Of a stretch of DNA of 64,000 nucleotides, positions 15,092 to 23,926 are shown piece by piece. Origin of the DNA: Kitasatospora sp. NBC_00374. Lineage in GTDB: Bacteria; Actinomycetota; Actinomycetes; Streptomycetales; Streptomycetaceae. The position numbers and the translations under genes were made by a program. Under the pieces are notes generated by a model, which worked only from the letters and a program-made list of their open reading frames with translations, ran no database searches and had not been told where the DNA came from. The number at the start of each line of letters is the position of its first letter. Within the stretch, counting starts at the first letter, position 1. The stretch lies in assembly GCF_041434935.1 (NCBI RefSeq), contig NZ_CP107964.1, positions 7,175,001 through 7,239,000 of the forward strand, read 5' to 3'.

Positions 15092-17838
15092 GCTACTCGA
15101 TCCGGGTCAACGACCAGGACTTCGACGAGGAGCCCCGCGCCGGCCAGTGCCTGCGCACCTACCTGCGCGACCGCGGCTGGTTCGGGGTCAAGAAGGGATG
15201 TGACGCAGGGGACTGCGGGGCGTGCACCGTCCAGGTCGACGGCGAGCCGGTGCACAGCTGCCTCTACCCGGCGGTCCGGGCCGAGGGCCGCTCGGTGACC
15301 ACCGTCGAGGGGCTGGCCGGGAACGGCGAACTCCACCCGATGCAGCAGCGCTTCCTGGACGCGCAGGGCTTCCAGTGCGGGTTCTGCACGGCCGGCTTCC
15401 TGATGACCACCTCGGCTCTGGACGAGGATCAACTGGCGGACCTGCCGCGGTCCTTGAAGGGCAACCTGTGCCGGTGCACCGGCTACCGGGCGATCGAGGA
15501 CGCCGTCCGCGGGGTCAGGCACGCCGAGGAGCCGTGCGCCGGGCAGGCGGTCGGCCGCAGCCCGGGTGCCCCGGCCGGGCCGCAGGTGGTCACCGGGACC
15601 GCCCGCTACACCTTCGACGTCGAGGTGGAGGGGCTGCTGCACATGAAAGTGCTGCGCTCCCCGCACCCGCACGCCAGGATCGTCTCCATCGACACCTCGG
15701 CCGCGCTGCGGGTGCCCGGGGTGCACCTCGTCCTGACCCACCACGACGCCCCGGAGCGGCTGTTCTCCTCGGCGCGGCACGAGCACCCGACCGAGGACCC
15801 AGACGACACCCGGGTACTGGACGACGTGGTCCGGTTCGCCGGGCAGCGGGTCGCGGCCGTGGTCGCCGACAGCGAGGGGGCGGCGGAGGAGGGCTGCCGC
15901 CGGATCGTGGTGGAGTACGAGGTGCTGCCGTTCGTCATCGACCCGGAGCTCGCCATGGCGCCCGGCGCGCCGGTCGTCCACCGCAAGGGCCCGGAGTCGC
16001 GGATCGCCCGCCCGGAGAACAACGTCTGCGGCGAGGTGCACGGCGAGATCGGCAGCGTCGAGGAGGGCTTCGCCGAGGCGGCCCTGGTCTACGAGGAGAC
16101 CTTCCGTACCCAGCGGGTGCAGCACGCGAGCCTGGAGACGCACGGTGCGGTGGCCTGGTTCGAGGACCACACCGGCGAGGACGGCGTGGCCCGGGAGCGG
16201 ATCGTGGTCCGCTCCAGCACCCAGGTGCCGTTCCTGACCCGCCGTGCGCTGTGCGCGCTGTACGACCTGCCGCACGAGTACGTCCGGGTGGTGGCCGGCC
16301 GGGTCGGCGGCGGGTTCGGCGGCAAGCAGGAGATGCTCGTCGAGGACGTCGTGGTGCTCGCGGCGATGCGGCTGAAGCGCCCGGTGAAGCTGGAGTTCAC
16401 CCGGCCCGAGCAGTTCTACGGCGCCACCACCCGGCACCCGTTCACCATCCGGATCAAGGCGGGGGCGAAGAGCGACGGTACGCTCACCGCGCTCCGGTTG
16501 CGGGTCGTCTCCAACACCGGCGCGTACGGCAACCACGGCCCCGCGGTGATGTTCCACAGCGTGGGCGAGTCGATGGCGGTCTACCGGGCGCCGCACAAGA
16601 AGGTCGACGCCTACTCCGTCTACACCAACTGCGTGCCGGCCGGGGCGTTCCGCGGGTACGGCCTCGGACAGGTGACCTTCGCGGTCGAGTCGGCGATGGA
16701 CGAGATGGCTCGCCGGCTGGGCATCGACCCGCTGGTGTTCCGCGAGCGCAACATCATCGGCCCCGGCGAGCACATGATCAGCCCCGGCGGCGAGGAGGAG
16801 GACCTGCACATCGCCAGCTACGGCCTCGACCAGTGCCTCCGGGTGGTCCGCGACGCCGTCGCCGAGGACCGCAGCGCCGAGGACGCCCCGCCGGGCTGGC
16901 TGGTCGGGCAGGGCGCCGCCATGTCGATGATCGCCACCGGGCCGCCCGGCGGGCACTTCGCCGACGCCACCGTGACGCTGCTGGCGGACGGCGGCTACGA
17001 CATCGCCGTCGGCACCGCCGAGTTCGGCAACGGCACCACCACCGTGCACCAGCAGATCACCGCCGGCGCACTGGGCACCACCGTCGACCGGATCGCCGTC
17101 CGGCAGTCCGACACCGACGTCGTCCGGCACGACACCGGGGCCTTCGGCTCGGCCGGCACCGTCGTCGCGGGCAAGGCGGTGATGAAGGCCGCCGACGCCC
17201 TCGCCGAGCGACTCCTCTCGTTCGCCGCGGAGTACGCCCGGACACCGCGGAGCCGGTGCCGGCTGACGGTGGACGCGGTCGAGTGCGACGGCCGGCGGGT
17301 CGCACTCAAGGAGCTCTTCGAGGCCGCCCACGGCAAGGGCGTGACCCTGGCGGGCGAGGGCCACTGGGGAGGCTCGCCGCGCTCGGTCGCCTTCAACGCC
17401 CAGTGGTTCCGGATCGCCGTCGATCCGGACACCGGCGAGATGCGGATCCTGAGGAGCGTCCACGCGGCCGACGCCGGCAAGGTGATGAACCCGATGCAGT
17501 GCCGCGGCCAGGTCGAGGGCGGCGTCGCCCAGGCCCTCGGCGCGACCCTGTTCGAACAGGTCCTCGTCGACGACGACGGCCAGGTCACCACCGCCGCCTT
17601 CCGCCGCTACCGGCTGCCGGCCTACGCCGATGTGCCGCGCACCGAGGTGCACTTCATGGAGACCTCCGACGCGATCGGGCCGCTGGGCGCCAAGTCGATG
17701 AGCGAGAGCCCCTTCAACCCGGTCGCCCCCGCCTTCGCCAACGCCCTGCGGGACGCCACCGGGGTGCGCTTCACCGAAGTCCCGCTGCTGCGCGACAAGG
17801 TGTGGCAGGCGATCGCCGACCGGCGCGGCCGCGCGTAG
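15088..17838 (+). CDS. molybdenum hydroxylase with fused [2Fe-2S] small and molybdopterin large subunits (xanthine dehydrogenase/aldehyde oxidase family)
   Basis: A 916-residue fusion. Residues 1-150 are the small subunit: the plant-type cluster uses C38, C43, C46 and C58, and the second cluster C97, C100, C128 and C130. From about residue 170 the large subunit follows, with GGFGGKQEM near 408, AFRGYGLGQ near 520 and the active-site region GAKSMSESP, where E873 fits the catalytic Glu of the family. The domain order differs from xanthine dehydrogenase, since the FAD subunit is a separate gene upstream. AFRGYGLGQ lacks the AYxCSFR selenium/CO-type loop, so it is not CO dehydrogenase. The substrate (purine, aldehyde or N-heterocycle) is undetermined. 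No XdhC or MobA-like maturation gene lies nearby. Confidence 0.88.
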   Translation: MSYSIRVNDQDFDEEPRAGQCLRTYLRDRGWFGVKKGCDAGDCGACTVQVDGEPVHSCLYPAVRAEGRSVTTVEGLAGNGELHPMQQRFLDAQGFQCGFCTAGFLMTTSALDEDQLADLPRSLKGNLCRCTGYRAIEDAVRGVRHAEEPCAGQAVGRSPGAPAGPQVVTGTARYTFDVEVEGLLHMKVLRSPHPHARIVSIDTSAALRVPGVHLVLTHHDAPERLFSSARHEHPTEDPDDTRVLDDVVRFAGQRVAAVVADSEGAAEEGCRRIVVEYEVLPFVIDPELAMAPGAPVVHRKGPESRIARPENNVCGEVHGEIGSVEEGFAEAALVYEETFRTQRVQHASLETHGAVAWFEDHTGEDGVARERIVVRSSTQVPFLTRRALCALYDLPHEYVRVVAGRVGGGFGGKQEMLVEDVVVLAAMRLKRPVKLEFTRPEQFYGATTRHPFTIRIKAGAKSDGTLTALRLRVVSNTGAYGNHGPAVMFHSVGESMAVYRAPHKKVDAYSVYTNCVPAGAFRGYGLGQVTFAVESAMDEMARRLGIDPLVFRERNIIGPGEHMISPGGEEEDLHIASYGLDQCLRVVRDAVAEDRSAEDAPPGWLVGQGAAMSMIATGPPGGHFADATVTLLADGGYDIAVGTAEFGNGTTTVHQQITAGALGTTVDRIAVRQSDTDVVRHDTGAFGSAGTVVAGKAVMKAADALAERLLSFAAEYARTPRSRCRLTVDAVECDGRRVALKELFEAAHGKGVTLAGEGHWGGSPRSVAFNAQWFRIAVDPDTGEMRILRSVHAADAGKVMNPMQCRGQVEGGVAQALGATLFEQVLVDDDGQVTTAAFRRYRLPAYADVPRTEVHFMETSDAIGPLGAKSMSESPFNPVAPAFANALRDATGVRFTEVPLLRDKVWQAIADRRGRA

Positions 17839-17940
17839 CGCAAGCCGGTTCCGCTGCTCCCCGACGCTCGGATCGGCGTGCCGACGCCCGGTGCGGGACC
17901 GGACCGCCAGGGGATCACGCCTCGGGCGGGTGCCCGGTGC

Positions 17941-18402
17941 TCAGGCGGGGGACGGCCCCAGCGGGTAGCGGAACGCCACTCCGGGCGGGTCGGTGAGGTC
18001 GGGCAGCCAGCTGCCCAGGACCAGGGCGGACGGGTGGAACAGCGGCGCGGGCAGCGCGTCCACCGGGAAGCGATCCCAGCCGGCGCAGGCGTGCGGCTCG
18101 GTGACGAAGGCCGGTGCGTCGGTGGGCGGGGCCAGGACGGCGGCGGTGAGCCTGGCCCGGCCGTCCCGGTGGTCCAGCAGGACGGCCAGCACCCGCATCG
18201 CCGCGGCCGGCAGCACGATGCCGGTCTCCTCCGCCAACTCCCGTGCGGCGGCCTGCTCGAAGGACTCGCCGGGCTGGTCGACCTTGCCGCCGGGCAGGCT
18301 CCAGGTCGGCGCCTCGCCCGCGGTGGTCCGACGGCCGAGCAGGACCCGGCCGTCGGTGGTGGGGACGATCACGCCGGCCCCGAGCATCGGTGCTGCCGCC
18401 AT
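17941..18402 (-). CDS. NUDIX hydrolase
   Basis: A 153-residue NUDIX protein. The complete box GX5EX7REUXEEXGU runs from Gly39 to Ile62, with GESFEQAAARELAEETGI showing the catalytic REL-EE residues. The region after it, AHACAGWDRFPVDALP-like, contains the common W-x-x-F substrate strap. It begins 12 bases after the zinc-ribbon SDR gene on the same strand, so the two are probably co-transcribed. Substrates could be oxidised nucleotides or nucleotide sugars; none is indicated. Confidence 0.9.
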   Translation of the reverse strand: MAAAPMLGAGVIVPTTDGRVLLGRRTTAGEAPTWSLPGGKVDQPGESFEQAAARELAEETGIVLPAAAMRVLAVLLDHRDGRARLTAAVLAPPTDAPAFVTEPHACAGWDRFPVDALPAPLFHPSALVLGSWLPDLTDPPGVAFRYPLGPSPA

Positions 18403-18414
18403 CGAAACCGTCTC

Positions 18415-19902
18415 CTACCAGGGGGCCTTGGAGTAGTCCTTGAGGAAGCAGCCGTACAGGTCCTCGCCCAACTCGCCCCGGACGATGGGGTCGTAGACCC
18501 GGGCGGCGCCGTCGACGAGGTCGAGCGGGGCGTGGAAGCCCTCCTCGGCGAGCCGCATCTTGTCGGGGTGCGGCCGCTCGTCGGTGATCCAGCCGGTGTC
18601 CACACTGGTCATCAGGATGCCGTCGCTCTGCAGCATCTCGTCCGCGCTGGTACGGGTGAGCATGTTCAGCGCGGCCTTGGCCATGTTGGTGTGCGGGTGA
18701 CCGGCGCCCTTGTAGCCGCGGTTGAAGACACCCTCCATCGCGGAGACGTTCACCACGTACTTGCGGCGGGCGGTGGAGGCGGCCATCGCCGGGCGCAGTT
18801 GGCTGATCAGGATGAACGGCGCGGTGGAGTTGCAGAGCTGGACTTCGAGCAGCTCGACCGGGCCGACCTCGCTGACGGTCTGGACCCAGCTGTTGGTCGG
18901 GGCCAGGTCGGGGACCAGACCGCCGGCGTCGATGGCGGTGCCGGCCGCGATCCGCTCGGGCGTGGCGGAGCCGGTGACCAGGGCGAGGGCGGTGACCTCC
19001 TCGGCCGCGATCCGCTCGCTGCCGCTGGTGGCCTGGCCGGGCAGCGCCGGCAGGTCGACGCCGCCGCTGCCGAACCGGCCGATCACGGTGGCCGGGGGCA
19101 GCTCACCGGCCGGCAGCGGCGCGGACTCGGCGGCCAGCAGCTCGCGGTAGGACTCGGGGGAGCGCCGGACGGTCTGCGCGGCGTTGTTGATCAGGATGTC
19201 CAGCGGGCCGTCGGCGGCGACCTCGTCGGCGAGGGCCATCACCTGGGCCGGGTCGCGCAGGTCGATGCCGATGATCTTGAGGCGGTGGATCCAGCCGGCG
19301 CTGTCCGGCATCGCCATGAAGCGGCGGATCGCGTCGTTGGGGAAGCGGGTGGTGATGGTGGTGTGCGCGCCGTCGCGGAGCAGCAGCAGCGCGATGTACA
19401 TGCCGATCTTGGCCCGGCCGCCGGTGAGCAGGGCCCGCTTGCCGGTCAGGTCGGTCCGGGCGTTGCGGCGGCCGTGGTTGAGTGCGGCGCAGTTGCGGCA
19501 GAGCTGGTGGTAGAAGGCGTCCACCTCGACGTACCGCTGCTTGCAGGTGTAGCAGGAGCGCGGGCGTTCGAGTATTCCGGCGATCTCGGTGGTGGTCTCG
19601 GTGCTGAGGCCGAAGACGCCCGCCGTCTCGTCGTCGATCCGGCCGGGTGCGCCGGTGGCGGTACGGGAGGTGACCTCGCGGTCGTTGGCCGTCTTGCGGG
19701 CCCGCATCTCCTGGCGGCGGCGCTGCTTGAGGGTCCGGAAGACACCGCCGACGGCCTTGCGGACGGTGATCGCGTCCGGGTGGTCGACGTCCAGTTCGTC
19801 GAGCTCGGCGAGCACGCTGAGGCAGAGCTCCAGCCGCTCCGGGGCGATGCCCGGGCCGTACTCGATCTCTTCTGCGTTCTGGATCTCCGCGCCCGCCGTC
19901 AT
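18415..19902 (-). CDS. SDR-family oxidoreductase with N-terminal zinc ribbon and atypical active site
   Basis: A 495-residue protein, about twice the usual SDR length. Residues 1-115 form a helical region. Cysteines 117, 120, 135 and 138 (RSCYTC and LCRNC) form a zinc-ribbon-like knuckle. The SDR domain starts at about 150 with the nucleotide loop TGGRAKIG (160-167) and NNAAQ. The catalytic YxxxK is altered: K409 is present but the Tyr position is Thr405 (HTNMAKAALN), with Ser387 upstream and Tyr397 eight residues before. A 60-residue insertion rich in Pro/Gly follows NNAAQ. I know related long SDRs from actinomycetes and slime moulds, none with a proven reaction that I can name. It heads an SDR-NUDIX transcription unit. 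Confidence 0.85.
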   Translation of the reverse strand: MTAGAEIQNAEEIEYGPGIAPERLELCLSVLAELDELDVDHPDAITVRKAVGGVFRTLKQRRRQEMRARKTANDREVTSRTATGAPGRIDDETAGVFGLSTETTTEIAGILERPRSCYTCKQRYVEVDAFYHQLCRNCAALNHGRRNARTDLTGKRALLTGGRAKIGMYIALLLLRDGAHTTITTRFPNDAIRRFMAMPDSAGWIHRLKIIGIDLRDPAQVMALADEVAADGPLDILINNAAQTVRRSPESYRELLAAESAPLPAGELPPATVIGRFGSGGVDLPALPGQATSGSERIAAEEVTALALVTGSATPERIAAGTAIDAGGLVPDLAPTNSWVQTVSEVGPVELLEVQLCNSTAPFILISQLRPAMAASTARRKYVVNVSAMEGVFNRGYKGAGHPHTNMAKAALNMLTRTSADEMLQSDGILMTSVDTGWITDERPHPDKMRLAEEGFHAPLDLVDGAARVYDPIVRGELGEDLYGCFLKDYSKAPW

Positions 19903-20008
19903 GACCGCTGTTGTTTCCTTGTCCGCTTCGCCGATGCTCCGGGCGAACTCTACGGGAGCGGCCGGTCGTGGGGCGAAAAGCCGACCGGCGGTAATGGCTG
20001 GAATGCGC

Positions 20009-20038
20009 TTGCGGGGATTACGGGCGCGACCCTATGCT
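20009..20038 (+). promoter_or_regulatory. promoter candidate of the methyltransferase gene
   Basis: TTGCGG, an 18-base spacer and TATGCT give a good sigma-70-type promoter. The expected transcript starts about 45 bases before the ATG, with the ribosome site GGGAGGGG between. Confidence 0.5.
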
Positions 20039-20088
20039 CGGTAATGGCCAATATGGCTGTTCATCTATTACCTGGGAGGGGTGTCCCC

Positions 20089-20838
20089 ATGGACGGCAAG
20101 CACTGGGACGACTGGCAGCGCAGCTGGGACCGGCAGCAGGAGTGGTACCTGCCCGACCGTGAGGAGCGCTTCCGCGTGATGCTCGACACGGTCGAGGCGC
20201 ACGCCGGCCGGGCACCCCGCGTGCTCGACCTCGCCTGCGGCACCGGCAGCATCAGTGAGCGCCTGCTGGCCCGCCTGCCCGGGGCCGTCAGTGTCGGGGT
20301 CGACATCGACCCGGTCCTCCTCGCCATCGCCCGCGGCCACTTCGCGGCCGAGCCCCGGCTCACCCTGGTGACCGCCGACCTCCGCGACCGCGACTGGCCC
20401 GCCCGGCTCCCGCCCGGCCCGTACGACGCGGTGCTGACCGCGACCGCGCTGCACTGGCTGCCCGCCGAGGACCTGGCCCGGATCTACCGGGACGTGGCCG
20501 TGCTGCTGCGCCCCGGCGGCGTCTTCCTCAACGCCGACCACACCCCCGAACCCGGCACCCCGCTGCTCAACGCCGCCGACGAGTCCTTCCAGCGGCGCCG
20601 GCAGCAGCGCGAACGTGCGCGGGGCGTCCTCGACTGGGCCCAGTGGTGGGCCGCGGTCGCCGCCGACCCGGTGCTGGCCAAGCAGGCCGCCGCGCGCGCC
20701 CTCGTCCACGGCTCGCACGAGGACCCGCAGCCGCGGCCCGCCGACTGGCACCGTGCGCGGCTGGTGGAGGCGGGCTTCCGGGAGGCGGGTGTGATCTGGC
20801 GCTCGGTGGGGGACTCGCTGGTGGCCGCCGTCCGCTGA
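20089..20838 (+). CDS. class I SAM-dependent methyltransferase
   Basis: A 249-residue methyltransferase. Motif I is VLDLACGTGSISERL, the acidic end of strand 2 is VGVDIDP, motif II is YDAVLTATALHWLP and motif III is LLRPGGVFLNAD. The N-terminus (WDDWQRSWDRQQEWYLPDREERF) is typical of a small actinobacterial subgroup that includes trans-aconitate-like methyltransferases. The ATG is fixed by a GGGAGGGG ribosome site 7 bases upstream; the open frame extends much further back but without coding character. It is monocistronic and divergent from the SDR gene. The substrate cannot be predicted. Confidence 0.9.
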   Translation: MDGKHWDDWQRSWDRQQEWYLPDREERFRVMLDTVEAHAGRAPRVLDLACGTGSISERLLARLPGAVSVGVDIDPVLLAIARGHFAAEPRLTLVTADLRDRDWPARLPPGPYDAVLTATALHWLPAEDLARIYRDVAVLLRPGGVFLNADHTPEPGTPLLNAADESFQRRRQQRERARGVLDWAQWWAAVAADPVLAKQAAARALVHGSHEDPQPRPADWHRARLVEAGFREAGVIWRSVGDSLVAAVR

Positions 20839-21459
20839 GAGCGGGGCCGGTGCGGGGGTGGCCACGGCGGTGACCGGGGTCACGGACGGGTGTCCCGGTA
20901 CGAGACGGGGGTCACGTCCGGGGGGTGTGGCGGGGGTCCGGGCGGCAGGGTGTCGGGGGAGGTCGTTCGGGCGTCAACCCGGTTGGTTCCAGGCGTGGTT
21001 GAGGGTGCGGAAGCGCCTGTCTGAATTCGGACATATCGGTCATTATGGGGCACTTTCCGGTCAATCTGTGAGCTTCCCCACGGGGGACGGCCCGCCTCGG
21101 GCCCGGAGTTGGCCCGACGGGCCGTCACCACCGGTCGTCCCGGGCCGCGTTGGCGCCGTCGCCCCCGGTGCGTCCGGCCGGTCCGGACCCTGCCCGGGCC
21201 GGTTGCCCCGGGGGTGGGGGTCGCGCAACATCGAGGGAGCGCCCCGGGCCGAGCAGGTCCGCAGGGTGCGAACAGCGCAGTCGACCTCGACGTAGAGCGG
21301 GTCGGTGGCAGGGCCGTACGCGGCCCCGCTGCGCAGTCGGCGGGTCCGATCCCGCCGCCGTACTTCGGCCGCCAGGTGTGCGGTGCCGCCGTGCTCGTCA
21401 CGGGCTCCCGGCTGTCCCGGGACGTGGTGCGACCCCCGCTACCCAAGAGGTGCTTCAGC
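20839..21459 (+). other. long leader/intergenic region before the transglycosylase, possible structured 5' UTR
   Basis: No gene is visible. A CATTAT -10-like hexamer at 21041, just after the sequence GACATATCGGTCAT, would give a leader of about 400 bases. Within 21160-21310 the RNA is rich in G-tracts and contains the strings GGGGGTGGGGGTCGCGC and ACAGCGCAGTCGACCTCG, which loosely recall the c-di-AMP (ydaO) riboswitch common before streptomycete cell-wall hydrolase genes. The match is weak and not called as a riboswitch. Confidence 0.3.
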
Positions 21460-22170
21460 GTGCGTGCGATCAGCCAGGGCCGACTCCGAATCTCGAAGAT
21501 CCGAATGAACCACCCCCGCCTGCCCGACTGCGTTCTCGCGGCCGGTCTCACCGGTGCCGTGGTCGTCGGCCTGGCTGTCCCGGCGAGCCAGGCGTTCGCC
21601 GCGGAGCCCGCCGCCGCCACCGTTCCCGCCGCCGCCGCCGCGCCCGCCGCTGCGGCGCCCGCCGCCGAGGCCCCCGCCGCCCCCGCGGAGGCGCCCGCTC
21701 CGGCCCCCGCTCCGGCTCCGGCGGAGGCGCCCGCCCCGGCCCCGGCGCCCGCCCCGGCTCCCGCCCCGGCCCCCGAGCCCGCGCCGGCTCCCCAGCCGGC
21801 CGCCCCGGCCCAGCCGAGCTACCCGAACAACCTCGACGGCTGGATCCAGGAGGCCCGCGACGTGCTGGCCGCGCACGGTGACCGCGTCCCGTCCGCCAAG
21901 GCGATGCGCGCCACCGCGATGTCCGAGTCCTCGGGCAACCCGACGGCCGTCAACGGCTGGGACTCCAACGCCAAGGCCGGCATCCCGTCGATCGGCCTGA
22001 CCCAGATGATCAAGCCGACCTTCAAGGCGTACGCGCTGGCCGGCCACACCGAGATCACCAACCCGGTCGACAACCTGATCGCCAGCGCCCGCTACTGCAA
22101 CCACGTCTACGGCAGCATGGACAAGGTCGCCCAGGCCCGCTGCTACGGCTCGTGCTGGCGCGGCTACTAG
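21460..22170 (+). CDS. secreted lytic transglycosylase, SLT domain, Ala/Pro-rich linker
   Basis: A 236-residue secreted muralytic enzyme. A signal peptide (CVLAAGLTGAVVVGLAVPAS then QAFA) ends near residue 47. A linker of about 75 residues made almost only of Ala, Pro and Glu follows and probably spans the wall. The C-terminal 110 residues are an SLT domain with the catalytic Glu in AMSESSGNP, GLTQMIKPTF, and a closing Cys pair (ARYCNHVYG, RCYGSCWRGY). The GTG start is preceded by AAGAGG; an internal ATG 45 bases later would still leave a signal peptide. Such enzymes cleave peptidoglycan glycan strands during growth, germination or sporulation. Confidence 0.88.
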   Translation: MRAISQGRLRISKIRMNHPRLPDCVLAAGLTGAVVVGLAVPASQAFAAEPAAATVPAAAAAPAAAAPAAEAPAAPAEAPAPAPAPAPAEAPAPAPAPAPAPAPAPEPAPAPQPAAPAQPSYPNNLDGWIQEARDVLAAHGDRVPSAKAMRATAMSESSGNPTAVNGWDSNAKAGIPSIGLTQMIKPTFKAYALAGHTEITNPVDNLIASARYCNHVYGSMDKVAQARCYGSCWRGY

Positions 22171-22350
22171 GATCCACCGCTCAGGATCCTCCGCTCGTCC
22201 GCCGGGCCGCGCGACCTCGCCGTCGTGCGGCCCGGCGGCGTTCGCGGTCACCGCCGTTCGCGGTCACCGGCTTCCCCGGCCGGTGGCGGTCCGGCCCGGC
22301 GGCGTTCCGGCCGAGCGTAAACCCGCTGGTGGCAGCCTTGATCGGCGGCC

Positions 22351-22364
22351 TAGACTCCGGTGCC

Positions 22365-22365
<1 letters not shown>
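22351..22365 (+). promoter_or_regulatory. leaderless promoter candidate of the MoxR-bpX operon
   Basis: A TAGACT -10 hexamer ends 8 bases before the GTG start, the spacing expected if transcription begins at or next to the start codon. No clear -35 is seen and there is no ribosome site, in keeping with a leaderless mRNA. Confidence 0.5.
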
Positions 22366-23506
<1,141 letters not shown>

Positions 23507-23510
<4 letters not shown>

Positions 23511-23926
23511 GCGCGCCACCCGGCGCCCCGCTCCAGTGGCACCGCCGCGAACCCCCGCTGCCCGCCGCCGCGGTGCTCGCCCTCGGCCCCGCGGTGCCCG
23601 CCCTCGCCCGCGCCACGGCCGAACGGCTGGCCGGCGGAGCCGCGTTGCGGGCCGTGGCCGACGAACAGTCACTGGTGGTGCTCGGCGCGGGCGCCGACCT
23701 GCCGTGGGCCGACGGCGTCCGCTACCTCGGCCGGGACGGCGGCACGCTGCTCCCGACCACCGCGTGTCCCACGCCCGCACCGGCCCTGTGGCGGCAGGCG
23801 CTGGCCCCCGGCGACGGCCTGCTGCTGGTCCTGGTGCCCGGCCTCGCCCTGGTCGCGGACCTGCCCACGGGCCCGCCCGACCCGGCCGCGCTCACCCTGC
23901 TCGCGAGAGGCGAGGAACCGTCATGA
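23507..23926 (+). CDS. bpX5-like small protein of the ternary system
   Basis: A 139-residue protein with no signal peptide or membrane segment. It opens with LQWHRREPPLPAAAVLALG and has the central block LVVLGAGADLPWADGVRYLG followed by LLPTTACPTPAP, which I recognise as the pattern of the bpX5 domain of MoxR-vWA-propeller systems. No catalytic residues are evident. It lies between the ATPase and the vWA-like gene, overlapping each by 4 bases (GTGA and ATGA). A role as adaptor between the motor and the effector is inference. Confidence 0.7.

Noticed and set aside
14267..17838. Carbon monoxide dehydrogenase assignment
   Set aside because: The large subunit lacks the AYxCSFR loop of CoxL, so only the broader molybdenum hydroxylase family is supported.
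17878..20088. Very long plus-strand frame ending in the methyltransferase
   Set aside because: The first 700 residues are antisense to the NUDIX and SDR genes and have no family features; the ribosome site fixes the methyltransferase start at 20089.
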